Shown here in pieces: positions 44,106 to 56,761 of a stretch of DNA of 64,000 nucleotides. Position 1 is the first letter of the stretch. Every line of letters starts with the position of its first letter. The stretch comes from Batillaria attramentaria (lineage: Eukaryota; Mollusca; Gastropoda; Batillariidae): contig JACVVK020000055.1 of NCBI GenBank assembly GCA_018292915.2, positions 1,013,501-1,077,500 on the forward strand. The letters run 5' to 3'. The notes beneath the pieces are model-generated. The model was not told the origin of the DNA. It saw only the letters and a program-made list of their open reading frames with translations, and searched no databases. The position numbers were made by a program, and so were the translations under genes.

Positions 44106-45112
44106 TATAAACAAAACATGACCTGCAAGGCCATAAACATGGCTAGTACATGTAGTAAATTAAGTTGCCCCCAAAAAACCAAAGTGGTCAGAACTTCACC
44201 CTATAGCTTTCAACAAAAACTCTCAAGTATGTTACCCTGCTTCCCTGACTTTCTTTTCATTCAGTCATACAAAAATGGGTTGCCAGTTTTAGCCTGACGC
44301 TGTGATACCAGTTTTGTTTGAATCTGCAGCAAATTTTGACATGATGTTAGTAATTGAATGAAAATCACTTTGTGTTAGTCATTTTCATTGATGGTGAGTT
44401 TACGTAACAGCACAAAAACATAGTCTCTTAACTTTGGATTTGAAAGATGAGAATGTAGGATATGAATAGGAACTGTGGCTAGAGGTACGACCTCGACCGA
44501 TTAGCCACGTGACTGGGGTTAGTATGAAATGTACAAGCTATAGAAGGATGAACTTGAACCATGATCCAAGCGACTCCCCTGTCATAAATCCCAATAGATA
44601 CAGGTATACACATACAAAGTAAGTACAAGATTATATTGTTTGTTCTGTGTTTTTATTTTGAGGCAGAATCATCATACACAACTGAAAACAAGCAGCCCGA
44701 TTCTTTTCTGGTTATTTATTAATGAATTAACTGTTGAAATGAGAAATAGTGGCCAACATGGTATACAGCTATCACCTGATTTGTTGCAATTATTTATCCT
44801 TCTATTTGCTGACGACATTGCATTTGTTGCTGATACAATTGTCGGTTTACAAAACCAGCTGAATATTCTGTGTAATATGGCTAAGCGCTGTGAACATGGA
44901 GAAGTCAAACATTGTAGTTTTTCGTAATGGTGGGCATTTAGCTAAAAGAGAAATTTGTTTTTATGATGGTAAAAAAGTTAATATTGTCAATGCCTACAAG
45001 TACCTAGGAATTTTTCTGTCTACTCGTTGTGTTTTTACACAGGCTGTTGAAGATCTTGCCGGTAAAGCACGTAGAGGTGTCATTTCAATACTTAAAGTAC
45101 TATGGCAGCTTA
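44106..45112 (+). other. Spacer of the large inverted repeat
   Basis: Four joined pieces: unmatched DNA (44106-44480) with no gene seen; about 40 bp resembling the SINE-side part of element R, inverted (GTACGACCTCGACCGATTAG); 44521-44690, a copy of 36615-36780; and a LINE fragment (44691-45112). Confidence 0.7.
44691..45112 (+). pseudogene. LINE reverse transcriptase fragment (copy of 38905-39330)
   Basis: Reads SSPILFWLFINELTVEM, LLFADDIAFVADTIVGLQ, then in another frame NIVVFRNGGHLAKREICFY and TQAVEDLAGKARRGVISIL. Almost identical to the longer LINE, but with three bases missing near 44928 and a few substitutions. Both ends are abrupt. Confidence 0.85.
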
Positions 45113-48100
45113 ATAAACTTATAAATGGCACACATGTACATGTAGAAATATTTGTATGGCTGTTCATTTCTGAGCAGTTATTACTCTTTGCGGATTTCAT
45201 TAAGCCTTTCCGTGTTCTTGATATTCTAACATCCATGTATTTCAAAATTTATACCTCTTTCATCAGGCACATTGTCTACAATGAACTTCTTAAAAACATA
45301 AGAATTAAGATATGTGTTGTTTGCTAGTACATGAAGTGGGCAATGCTGACTGTTCAGAACAGCACTGACTGAAATGTGTACATTTTCCCCTCCCCCTTCC
45401 CACCCCCCCCCCCCCAAAAAAATAAAAATAAATAAATAAATAAATAAAAAATAAAAAAAATAACTGAAGGAAGTCATTACTTGAGAGAGCGGATAACTGG
45501 ATAATATAAATAAGAGTTATATGACGTGCTAGGGGCATGGTTCTTGTGTCTCTGTTGAATACACTTTATGAAAAATATCCCAGTAGGATAATCCCAGCAG
45601 GATGAATATGGAAAACAAGTTTATTCCCATATTTTCAAATACACAACCTGTAGGAGAGAGTATAACAAAATGACAGATACAAACAGCATTACAAAGAATG
45701 CATTTCTGATTTATCTATATGATTAATGACGTATTGTGATCTGGCAGTCATTTTTGTTGTGCAGGCAGTAGGAATTGCAGTTCTCTTGCTGCTGTCTATT
45801 TCTGTTTGATTTTAATACCTGCCAGGGCTGTTTTCCTGAACACAGTAAATTAACTGAGTCAATTGTGGAAGCATAGCAATTGTAGAAAAATGTGCATGCA
45901 TGTATGAATTGACACAAGTCTTTCACAATAAAGATGGGAAAACTGACTATGTGTACTATGCGTTATGTTTGTTGTGTTAACTAAGTGTTGTAGCGTTTTA
46001 TTTACTTTTCAGTTTTGCTTGCAAAATACTTTTCATTATACATAGATCTATTTAATGTAAGAAAAATTACAGATCCATCTGTGTCTGTGTGTGGAAGCAT
46101 AGCAATTGTAGAAAAATGTGCATGCATGTATGAATTGAAACAAGTCTTTCACAATAAAGATGGGAAAACTGACTATGTGTACTATGCGTTATGTTTGTTG
46201 TGTTAACTAAGTGTTGTAGCGTTTTATTTACTTTTCAGTTTTGCTTGCAAAATACTTTTCATTATACATAGATCTATTTAATGTAAGAAAAATTACAGAT
46301 CCATCTGTGTGTGTGTGTGTGTGTGTGTGTGTACTAGAGCGAAAGAGAGAGTGCTGTTATTAGTCCATGCAGACCGAAAGAGAAGGAAATAAAATGCTCC
46401 CACACACACACATCACACACACACATACACACCAAAGCACTGGGCACATGGTTGAAGTATCAACAACTAGCTGAAAACTGAAGTGTCACTAGATGCCACA
46501 GTCAGGGACAATGTTTGTGATTTTAATGCTCACAGATCACGAAGTTTTTATGGTGTCAATCGTTGCACCACTTAGACTGACACCTGCACTGACAGTGACA
46601 GCATCTCTAATGCCGACACTGAGCCTAGCGTATTCAGTGACACGGTGAACACATTGCTAGATTTACTGCAACGCCAGCTTTCGCGTCTGCCCTATACATG
46701 GAATGAAAATCTGATCACACAGTCAGTGCATCCCACGTAAACACAGCATTCATGTTTGTTTGTTTGTTTGATTTTTTTTTTCAAAAGTGATGGCACCTGT
46801 GATTGTGACTAAGCATTATCGACATTTGACTGTGTGATACTATCCCGCTGCCTGACCACATATGAAGGATTTTTGTTCTTTTGTATGTGTCGGTTCAAAC
46901 GAAGAGTTTACATCTAGATTTCTAGCATGACTACAGAATGTGCACCGCGCGTAAGAAGTTCTCGGCTGGCGACGCTAGACCTGGTAGTCTGTCATATCGT
47001 AGGTGATACATTGCCTCTGGCCTGACCAAAAAGGATCTTTGGCCTGACTACGTAGATTGTGTCGTCTGCTTCTCTTTTGGTTGTCTCCGGCACTAGTTTA
47101 GACACCACGTGATGTGTCACGTTACGATGACGCAATCAAACATGGCGCGGAAAAATCGTCGGCTAGCCTCTCAAGTGGAACAAAAGCCCTAGCTGCGATT
47201 TATTCACAGTCAGTTTTACTGTCAGAGTATGCTTGCCGTAAACGCTACGTTATTCTGAACCACTCCAGACTGTTCTTTTGTTTTACAAAGGATAACGTTT
47301 TGAGAAGCCACAAATTTCCCTGTTCCTACCGGTTCTGTAGAGGCATGGACGCCAAGCCAAGATTTATCATTGGCTTGGTGAACGAGTTAATTTCATACCT
47401 GCCAGGTTAACAAAAGTTTCTTAGCTTGAGAAAAGTCTCTACATGGTAACTAAAGAATAAGGGTGCCACGGGCGGTGATTCAGTTGCAGACATGACGAGG
47501 AAGGTGTTGAGAAAGTATGTGACTCCTGAAGTTGCCCCTTTGTACAACAATCACGGGCAGCATGGAAAACGATGATTTAGATAAACATTCGGTACGCCGA
47601 TGCTCTTACAAACGTAATTAAAATTAACAGAACATTGTGTGCAAAATGGCACGGACCGAAGGACAGGTTATGCTTTACCAGCATTCAATCTTGAGGACAT
47701 CATCTGCATTTTATCATGGAAATATGTTTGACATGTTTAGATAAGCAACAACAACAACCGGAAGAGATACTTATAGGTTGCGATCTTATGTATAATATTT
47801 GGGATTTTTTCCCCAGATACCACCGAAAGCGATCTGAGCAGGAAACTCGCCGATTAATTGGTGGTGCTCTGCTAGACACAGGGATGGACCATTCCATGTT
47901 GTTCTAGCGATGTCATGTATCTGAGGGGCTTCTTGCTAGATAATAAATGAAGTCCTGTACTTTATGACATGTTTGCAAATGATTGTGTACATGTGTTCAG
48001 ATCGGATGGCGTGAAGGAATCCTTAGGACTCCGAACAAATGAAGTTGTCGTTGTGCAGAGTGCAGACCTCGAAACTGTAATTTCAAACTGTGGGAGTCAA

Positions 48101-49305
48101 GATTTAAATGGGAATGTACAGTTTGAACTTGTGGAGTCCTACATGGTGGGCAAGGTGGTCTGCACTCTGCAGTGTACCGCGAGTATGCCACCAGTACACG
48201 CACAGGTACCCCTGAGTTTACCACCAATTGCCCAGCGGCATACCATGAGGGCCCCAAGTGGTGCCCTGCTGCAAATCCAGGGGGCGCCTGCCAGTTTTTC
48301 CAAGAGTTGCCCATGGGTTTAGACCATGTGCGCCTCATATGGGCATAAGGCTGGGTAGTACGAACGGTTTACGTCGAAAAATGCACAGACGGCCAGAAAG
48401 CAAAAAGTTTTTTATTTTTTATTTATTTATTTTTAAATTTGATTCTTTAGTTGGTTTTTTTTTCTTTACTAATCAAACTGTATGGTTTTCTGGTAGAATT
48501 CACGCTGGCCCATCGAAGAGTGCAGAAAACTGCCTTTCAGTCGGGAGAAAAATGTGACACATCGCAGAAACGATTAGTTTCTGAGAGTCAAGCACAGTTA
48601 ATGTTTGCAACGGCAGATGGCGGCATTTTTCTCAAATATATCGATTGAATTGCAATTTGTTTGTTAATGAATGTAATTTCATGTGTCGACATAAATGCAA
48701 CGAGAAAAAAAAAAAAGGTTTTCGCCTTTTCCCGCCAATCGGGTGTGTAGTACGCACGGTTTACATCGAACAATGCACAGACAGCCAGAAAGCAAAAAGT
48801 TTGTTTTGTTTTGGGTTTTTGGTTGTTGTTGTTGTTGTTGTTTGTTTGTTTTTGTTTCTTAGTTTTGTTTGTTTGTTTGTTTGTTTTTTGTTTTTTTTTT
48901 GGGGGGGGGGGGCGCGTTTACCACACATACTTATAAAATCGAAATGAATTGTATTCAAGTAGAATTTATGCCGGAATATTGATTGCAACGGCAAATGGCG
49001 GCATTTTTTTCCAAATTTATTGATAAAAATGCATTTTTTTTTTAATTCTTTTTTTTTAGGGGGGGGGGGGGGTGGCGTCAATACATGTAATTCCATGTAT
49101 TGACATAACTGCATCCTGAAAAACATGCATTTTGATTTTTCACGTTAGTGGTATGAATACTACTCACGATTTACGTCGAAAAATGCACAGATGACCAATA
49201 CTGACAGATGGCGGGAAAAATCAAAATGCATGATTTTCTGGTAGAATTCAAGCCGACACATCAGACAGTGTGCAGAAAACCGTGTCAAGAAGCAGCGCTT
49301 TATAA
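45113..49305 (-). repeat. Large inverted repeat, right arm
   Basis: Complement of 41789-44105 with two changes: a tandem duplication of about 190 bp (45905-46092 and 46093-46290) and a 1.6 kb insertion (46793-48405). Elsewhere differences are mostly single bases and homopolymer lengths. Confidence 0.85.
46793..48405 (+). other. 1.6 kb insertion in the right arm with small ORFs
   Basis: Interrupts the arm at ACTTTTTG. 47405-48405 is inverted block B; 46796-47400 occurs nowhere else in the window. Plus-strand frames include LSEYACRKRYVILNHSRLFF (47114-47410, no ATG start), DMTRKVLRKYVTPEVAPLYN (near 47492), MEICLTCLDKQQQQPEE (47716-47907) and NCGSQDLNGNVQFELVES (within 47969-48322). Near 47110 a CACGTGATGTGTCACG word and a following ATGGCGCGG look promoter-like. 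I do not recognise the protein; it may be pieces of one broken gene carried by a repeat. Confidence 0.5.
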
Positions 49306-49320
49306 ATCTAGTATACAACA

Positions 49321-50866
49321 CGGGGTCTAGTTATAATGCAATGACAAAAGATCAACAGTCAAAGCTCTGTGGCAAATGGTTGATACTTTATATTCAATTC
49401 TTGCTCTTATAGGAAGCCAGTGAAGGCTTCTTAATAAAGGAGTAGACCTTTCCCGTTTTCTTTTTTTCAAGACTAGTCTTGCAGCACAATTTGGAATTCG
49501 CTGGAGTCGGCGAATTTTGTCATCAGGTAAACCAGGTAAATTGTCTTCTGTACCCATGACGCCAGTATTTTCTGAATTTCTGCCAATTTGTTCACATAAT
49601 TGATGCTTACAATATCATGTACATTCACAAAGAACTTGATAACCAGGACTGTAAAAGTATCCAGGTTCCATCTAAAATTTCTTTCAGTATTTCCTACTCC
49701 CTATCCATACTGCTTGTGTCTTTTCGTCATTAATTTTCAAACCAGACATGCATGAAACACGGTCTAATGTGTGCATACACTCGACAAAGGAGTCCTCACT
49801 ACCATCGAGGAAGAGTGTTGTATAGTCTGCAAACTGAGATAAGAGCAAGTTTACTTCCTGTAACATAATACCTTTCATATTTTGTCGTATCACTCTAGTA
49901 TCACTCTTTCTATGTTAAACCATTGTGAATACTGGCCATTGACAGAGATGCAAGTAGTAATATTAGCATAAAAAGTTCGTATCCATTTCTTCATGTCGGG
50001 GCCAAAATTAGTCATTGCCTTACGAATAAAAGTCCATGCCACACTATCGAAACCCTTCACAGTGAATCATTAGAAGCTGACCTGGAATATTTATTATTTC
50101 AGTTAGGGATAAAGCTTCAAATAACAGCCTTATGTTTTCCCCCAATGTATCTGTCCTATAGGAATCCTGGGCAGTGTCAACTGATGTACTGACTCAAGAA
50201 CAAATACAAGGATTTACTGTACTCATTAGGGGAACTCAATATTTTTAAGCAAGAAAATTTACAATCTTCTACACTAAAATCTATACCTTCACCGCAAATC
50301 AAACTGTACATCAATTTACACGGAGTGGCTGTAGTTGACAGTGTAAAATGATGAAAACATGATCACAATCAATAGACATGAAAATGCTCTATGAGAAGAT
50401 TTTTTTTTTTTCATTTTAAGATTGTATCACAACTGAAAACAAAACTAAGCAATTCATCTGGGCATACTTTAAAACTTAGCAGTTTAGACTGCTCGAAACA
50501 GACACATTGTGTATAATTATGTACTGAACCACGATTGAATAATAATAATAATAATAATATTTTTATTTATAGAGCGCATATTCATGTAAGATTACATGCT
50601 CTAAGCGCTAACGAAAATTTAACAGACAATAAAAACAGAATAAAGCAATATGCAATAACAAGAATGACAAAAACTGAAAAAAAGAACGACAGTCAGGGTC
50701 ATGAAAACCCAACGTTTGGGGTCCGAAAATGAAAAAAGAACGTCTACCATAGTTATGCAATTTAATCGAGGTACAGACAAAAGATTTGAATTTTCAGAAC
50801 GAAGACTCCTGGATGGTGCATATGGCACAAGTAGATCATGTGCATCCATTAATAATAATAATAATA
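49321..50866 (+). repeat. Direct repeat D, right copy
   Basis: Matches 40239-41788 with a handful of substitutions and a 3-base deletion near 50264. It contains the same L2-like and L1/Tx1-like scraps (50070-49685) and runs directly into the second L2-like LINE copy. Confidence 0.88.
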
Positions 50867-52372
50867 ATTTTATTTATAAAGCGCATATTCCTGTAAGATT
50901 ACATGCTCTAAGCGCTAACGAAAATTTAACAGACAATAAAAACAGTCAAAAAGCATAATGCAATAACGAGGAATACCCCAGAATGAAAAACTGACAAAAG
51001 ATCAACAGTCAGGATAATGAAAACTCAATGAGATCTTGTCTGAACCTTTTTCATTACAAATATGCTTTGAATAGGTAAGTTTTTAGATGGCTTTTGAATG
51101 AACTTTCTGATTTTATTGATCTTAAAGATAATGGCAGCTTGTTCCAAGTTTGGGGACCGAAAATGGAAAAAGAACGTCTACCATAGTTATGCAATTTATA
51201 TCGAGGTACAGACAAAAGATTTGAATTTTCAGAACGAAGACTCCTGGATGGTGCATATGGCACAAGTAAATCATGTATGTAACTGGGTAAGTCATTGCTA
51301 TGGAAAGCTCTGTGGCTCACACGACTTGCAGCACAATTTTGAATTCGCTGGAGTCGGCGAATTTTGTCATCAGGTAAACCAACCAAGAGAGAGTTGCAAT
51401 AATCTAATCTAGAAAGAATGAATGAAGTTGCAAGTTTATTTGCTGCATCTATGGTTAATAAAGGACGTATTTTGTTTAGTTTCCGAATTTGGATGTATAG
51501 AATTTTACACAGATGATTTATTTGTGCATCCATTGTGAGACACTCATCCAGGAATACCCCTAGATCCTTCACTGTCTTAGAAAATGGTACACTAATATTA
51601 AAGATGTTGAGTGATTGTGTGGATGTTTTCTTTAGGTTCTGGCTGTTTTTAATTTATTCTGACTGAACCATTCTTCCACAGCTTCAATTGAAGAGGACAC
51701 TTCAGTAATAAGGTTAGTAGGAGTAGAAGATTTATGCAGCTGCGAGTCATCAGCAAAAAAGTGGTATGAAATATTTGTGAGTGTAAAAACAGAACTGAGG
51801 GGTTTCATGTATAATGTAAAGAGAATAGGACCGAGGACCGAGCCTTGGGGAACTCCATAGCGCACAGCCAGAGATGTGTACGATTTCCCAAATACGAATC
51901 AAACCAGGAAAGTACCTTGCCAGACTAGCCAGATGAGGTGGACAGTCTTTGAAGTAAGATAATGTGATCAGCAGTGTCAAAAGCAGCTGATAGATCAAGT
52001 AGAGATATGATGGATACCTGACCAATATCAGAGGCGTTCAAAAGATCATTTACTACACGTAACAGAGCTGTTTCTGTACTGTGACCTTTCAAGTAAGCTG
52101 ACTGGTTTGATTCTAGAAGATTAGAAAGCGGTCGGTAAACTCTTTAGATCCTCATGTTCAGATGTAGATTTTTTAAGTGTGGGTCTTATAAGAGCATGTT
52201 TGAAGCACTAAGGAACAACACCAGAAGACAGGGAAGTATTTATTATATATATGTCACTAGAGGAAGTAGTTCATCAAGGCAGTCAAGGATCAAGGTTGTA
52301 AGAATTGGATCAAGTTCACAGGATTTTTTCGGCATTTTAAGAATGGTTTCTTTAACTTGGTCAGCACCATTT
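50866..52372 (-). pseudogene. L2-like LINE, second copy with deletions
   Basis: Same family as 21100-30545. C-terminus at 51572-51054 (LGVFLDECLTMDAQINHLCK, FGPQTWNKLPLSLRSIK, LKTYLFKAYL) and RT core at 51865-51632 (RYGVPQGSVLGPILFTLY, FFADDSQLH). Internal deletions remove parts of both. It preserves the unoccupied TTAA at 52337-52340. It begins in an AAT run (50852-50867) and is 5'-truncated at about 52372. Confidence 0.88.
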
Positions 52373-52800
52373 TTTCATCTAGAAACCACAAAAAAATCCC
52401 ATATATGATGCAAAACAAGGTATCATGGTCTGTCGCTCGGACTAGTCCGAGCGACACTCCTTCTTACGGTCATGCACCACCCTGCTCTGAATCATATATG
52501 AGATATTTTTGCAGATTTGTGAAGGTCTCTTCAGATATCCGTCGGGTGCCAGACTGGAAAGGTTGGGCAAATTTTGTGATTCCAGAAAATAGAATCAGCC
52601 CGGAGCCCGCCATCTGGCAAGGAAGACAATGTATGTCAAAAGACTGATCTACTTTTGCACGGGAAACATTGATTGCGTCAGAAAATGTTTTACCCCGCCG
52701 TCTTTAAAGTGGACTCGCCCGGGAAAACCCGATTCGAAGAGGGCAAGTGAAAAGAAAATGCAATGAGTCTGTGTACGGCAGGGGTACACAATGTCGATTG
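52373..52800. other. No gene seen
   Basis: Single-copy-looking DNA between two LINEs. A short palindrome around GGACTAGTCC (52439-52448) is the only structure noted. Confidence 0.45.
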
Positions 52801-52829
52801 CAAATGAATGATATTTAGATTCAAGAGGA

Positions 52830-53735
52830 ACTTCATCAACAGAAGAAGCAGAAACAGCAGCAGGACAACGGAACATGAAACGGCTCTACGAAATAACAAG
52901 GACACTCTCTGGGAAAAATAACAACCCCACCAGACCAGTCAAAGACAAGAACGGACAAATCATCACCAGAGAGAAAGACTAAAGGACAAGGTGAGCTGAA
53001 CACTTCAAGGAAACGCTCAACAGGCCTCCACCACCAGTCCCACCAGACATTCTACCGGCAGCCCAGCAAATCGACATCAGCACCAACCCCCCTACCAAGA
53101 CCGAGATCATCAAAGCCATCAAGTCCCTCAAGTCTAGTACAGCACCTTCGTTGACTTCCAGAAGGCGTTCGACAGTGTCGACAGGGAGGTCATCTGGAAG
53201 CTGATGTCTCACTACGGTTTTCCACCAAAGTTTGTCAACATCATCCGACAGCTGTACGAAGATGCCACCTGCAAGGTAATCCATGACGGGAAACTGACAG
53301 AGCCATTCACAGTACGGACCGGCGTTCGTCAAGGCTGCATCCTCTCACCTACAATCTTCCTGATGGTGGTCGACTGGGTCATGAGGCAAGCCACCGACGG
53401 CAGGAGGACAGGGATCCAGTGGACCTTCAGCAAACAGCTCGAGGACCTGGATTTCGCGGACGACATCGCCCTCCTCTCCCACAAACAACAAGATGCGCAG
53501 GAGAAGCTGAACAGAGTCGCCGAAGAAGCTGAGAAGTCCGGCCTCAAGATCAACATCAGCAAGACCGAAGTCATGAGAGTCAACCACAAACAGCACGACC
53601 CCATCCAGCTGCACCAGGAAGACATCAAAGTGGTGGACAAGTTCGTCTACCTCGGCAGCGTTGTCAGCAAGGATGGAGGAACGGACGAGGACATCAAGAG
53701 CCGCACCAACAAAGCGGTCATTATTTTTACCCATT
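52830..53735 (+). pseudogene. LINE reverse transcriptase, internally deleted
   Basis: Linker ITRTLSGKNNNPTRPVKDK and GQIITREKD, then AEHFKETLNRPPPPVPPDIL and KTEIIKAIKSLKS. A deletion near 53133 removes the first palm motifs, after which it resumes TFVDFQKAFDSVDREVIW, TGVRQGCILSPTIFLMVVDW, LEDLDFADDIALLSH and DKFVYLGSVVSKDGGTDED, ending near 53735. The catalytic FADD is present. The DIKSRTNKA..F end resembles elements related to RTE or Jockey groups; I cannot settle the clade. 53735-53880 is probably its 3' UTR. Confidence 0.85.
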
Positions 53736-53879
53736 TTTTTCCATTTCCTTCATTACATGCTGCGTGGGGTTAGGTTTATATTTTGCTACTAGCAGCCACC
53801 AGTTTTAACTTGTCATTATTTTACATACTGGGAAAGGTAGAGCGATCCCAGAAGAAGGAAAACGTTCATCACACATCAA

Positions 53880-53973
53880 ATTTTATGAACTCTTCAAGTA
53901 TTAGACTTGGACATCACACATTACTTTAGGATCTGTGTTTAATATGTATGGATTTGTATGTCTAGATAAATTA

Positions 53974-54040
<67 letters not shown>

Positions 54041-54110
54041 CCAGAAGAAAATTTTCTGCCATCGACAGACAATAAAGTTATATTGAATTGAATTGAATTG
54101 AATTCACTGC
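53880..54110 (+). repeat. LINE 3' end with TG tract and GAATT tail, copy 1
   Basis: TTAGACTTGGACATCACACA, a 62-bp TG microsatellite (53977-54038), AGCCAGAAGAAAATTTTCTG and GACAATAAAGTTATATTGAA, then four GAATT units. A poly(A)-signal-like AATAAA followed by short tandem units is typical of a non-LTR 3' terminus, plausibly that of the reverse transcriptase just upstream. Confidence 0.8.
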
Positions 54111-54162
54111 TTGAAATAGGCGACTTAAAATACCTTTTTCTAATTAAACAGAGCATTAACTG

Positions 54163-54950
54163 CTACGGGGGGTAGGTTACCAAGTAGCCTGTACACAGCG
54201 TATTTTGTTATTTACCAACTTTTAGAGAACCACAATGCCCAAATTTACAATTAATAATATTTTCAATGTGTTTCCATAATACCTTCACACGCTTACATTC
54301 AAACAGAAAATGCTCAATATAGTCAAGCTGGTCTGGACAGAATGGACAGTTTTTACTTTCAGTTATTCCTATCTTATACAAAAGGATATACTACTAATTT
54401 TCTATTAGTAGGATAAATATTGTGTAAAATTTTCCAATGTAACTTACGTAATCTTGTTTCTTTTGTAGTCTGATATGCAAGTTTCCAGTGGGCTTAGTTA
54501 ATATCGATATTAAACTTGTAACGCCAAAAGTGAATAACACTAGGTGGGCTGTAACGTTTCTGTACAATCTGTTTACGAATGTTTTTTTGGCTGAGGTAAT
54601 CTTTTCTCCATTGAGACAAAGAGCCATTTGTCTTTCTGTTTGCATTTGTACTGGCATAGCCTGGGTTTTCTTTTAAGAACTTTGTAACGGCGGTATCTTC
54701 ACTACTATATATTCTAAACATAAGCTAGGTGATGGACCAATTAGCTGTTCAATTTGTAACAGAGACATCATTCCATTTGCCAGTAGTATTTCATTTACAT
54801 AGGTAATACCTTTCTTGGCCCACCTTCTAAAGTAAATAGGTTTCGACTGATACAATATACGATCGTTGTTCCATATGCACATCATATTAAAGTCAGTACT
54901 TGTCTTTGGAGTTGTGTTGTACTTAATGGGGTTATTAAAAAACGCTAAAT
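54163..54950 (-). pseudogene. L1/Tx1-like LINE ORF2 C-terminal region
   Basis: Minus-strand pieces: KPIYFRRWAKKGITYVNEIL and LANGMMSLLQIEQLIGPS (54820-54740), NGEKITSAKKTFVNRLYRN (near 54610), then ESKNCPFCPDQLDYIEHFLF and ECKRVKVLWKHIEN (54360-54250). This is the W.KKGI..+ block and the CxxC...HxxxxC knuckle of L1/Tx1-type ORF2. Several frames, so inactive. Confidence 0.82.
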
Positions 54951-55050
54951 TTTCGGTCCCCAAACTTGGAACAAGCTGCCATTATCTTTAAGATCAATAA
55001 AATCAGAAAGTTCATTCAAAAGCCATCTAAAAACTTACTTATTCTAATAT
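54951..55050 (+). pseudogene. L2-like LINE C-terminal scrap
   Basis: Plus-strand frame FGPQTWNKLPLSLRSIKSES then SHLKTYLF, the last coding bases of the L2-like family, inverted relative to the other copies. Confidence 0.8.
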
Positions 55051-55169
55051 TTGTAGTACATATACACCGATTAAAGTGACCTTCCCCCCAGCAGCTACAT
55101 TTTATAACTGCATGCATGACTCAAACGATTCAAGAAGCTTCTGTTCAATCGGAGATGTATCTAGATCAC

Positions 55170-55450
55170 GAATCCGCTGCCATTCTCTGCGCCGATAGCA
55201 CACGGCCAAATCAGTAAACAGCATACATGCCGGCGAGACGCCAGCCTCGATTGAACTTTTTGAGAACGAATTTTGATAAGTGTTGGTTAAAACTGTCCGA
55301 AATTTGAGTAAGGATTGCTTGCTAGGTACAGGCTACTGTTGTTTTGTACTTGTACAACGAGTTTATGAAGTTGGAAACATCGATATGCCGAGTCAAAATG
55401 TTTCATCGTCGATGGTGTTGACATCGGGAGCGAGTTCTCCCTGAGGAGTA
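55170..55450 (-). repeat. Dispersed repeat, copy 2
   Basis: Complement of the repeat at 12225-12640, with conserved words such as AAGTTGGAAACATCGATATG and GCCATTCTCTGCGCCGATAG. A short palindrome (GTTCTTTCTTT and complement, 55511-55535) follows. Confidence 0.6.
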
Positions 55451-55764
55451 GTAATACATGTACTTGCTCATCGATGACCACGGGTTTTTTGCCAAAAAGG
55501 TTGTATCTCTGTTCTTTCTTTCTGAAAGAAAGAACCTTTTTGCAGGGAAGCATGCCTGATTGTCATGTGATGTGCTCTGTGTCACATGATTTCTCAAGTA
55601 CTAGTACAATACGGACACTTATTACACAGGAGAGATCAAAGAAAAAGATGCCGCCATGGATGATAATAGATTTTATTTGTTGAGATTTTCAAAACTGTGC
55701 TTACTCCTCAGCTGTGTCATGTCCGCTATGCCCTTGCCATCTTTTAGTTTAGATTTCTTAGTTT

Positions 55765-55849
55765 AGTTGCATAGTATTAGACTTGGACATCACACATTAC
55801 TTTAGGATCTGTGTTTAATATGTATGGATTTATATGTCTAGATAAATTA

Positions 55850-55926
<77 letters not shown>

Positions 55927-55990
55927 CCAGAAGAAAATTTTCTGCCATCGACAGACAATAAAGTTGAATTGAATTGAATTGAATTGAATT
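55765..55990 (+). repeat. LINE 3' end with TG tract and GAATT tail, copy 2
   Basis: Near-identical to 53880-54110, with a longer TG microsatellite (55850-55923) and five GAATT-type units. It ends directly at the L2-like 3' fragment. Confidence 0.85.
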
Positions 55991-56221
55991 ATTCAAAACA
56001 TATTTGTAATGAAAAAGGTTCAGACAAGATCTCATTGAGTTTTCACTATCCTGTCTGTTGATCTTTTGTCAGTTTTTCATCCTGGGGTATTCTTCGTTAT
56101 TGCATATTGCTTTTTGACTGTTTTTATTGTCTGTTAAATTTTCGTTAGCGCTTAGAGCATGTAATCTTACATGAATATGCGCTTTATAAATAAAATTATT
56201 ATTATTATTATTATTATTAAA
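55991..56221 (+). mobile_element. L2-like LINE 3' end only
   Basis: Sense orientation of the 3' UTR: GGTTCAGACAAGATCTCATT, GCGCTTAGAGCATGTAATCT, GCGCTTTATAAATAAA and a run of about eight ATT units. Severely 5'-truncated; it splits the L1/Tx1-like fragment that continues at 56222. Confidence 0.85.
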
Positions 56222-56745
56222 TTTGCACCAAAATTGCTCAACCATATATTCGGAATCTGTGCCCATGTAGTGTCGGGATTTGTGGTAGTTTTATCATCCA
56301 ATTGCAGAGAAACGATTCTTGCATGATGCACATGTCGATCATTTTTATACCCCCCTTTTCTGTTTTCTAAACATAAGCTAGGTGATGGACCAATTAGCTG
56401 TTCAATTTGTAACAGAGACATCATTCCATTTGCCAGTAGTATTTCATTTACATAGGTAATACCTTTCTTGGCCCACCTTCTAAAGTAAATAGGTTTCGAC
56501 TGATACAATATACGATCGTTGTTCCATATGCACATCATATTAAAGTCAGCACTTGTCTTTGGAGTTGTGTTGTACTTAATGGGGTTATTAAAACACGCTA
56601 AATTTGCACCAAAATTGCTCAACCATATATTCGGAATCTGTGTCCATGTAGTGTCAGGATTTGTGGTAGAGAGTTTTATCATCCAATTGCAGAGAAACGA
56701 TTCATGTCGATCATTTTTATACCACCCTTTTCTGTTTCGCTGTTT
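56222..56745 (-). pseudogene. L1/Tx1-like LINE fragment with internal duplication
   Basis: 56367-56598 repeats 54714-54945 (FNMMCIWNNDRILYQSKPIY, WAKKGITYVNEILLANGM). It is flanked by two copies, 56222-56355 and 56600-56740, of a block encoding PDTTWTQIPNIWLSNFG or PDTTWAQIPNIWLSNFG, so an upstream block was duplicated on both sides of the core. Confidence 0.75.
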
Positions 56746-56761
56746 ATTACCACTCTTTTAA

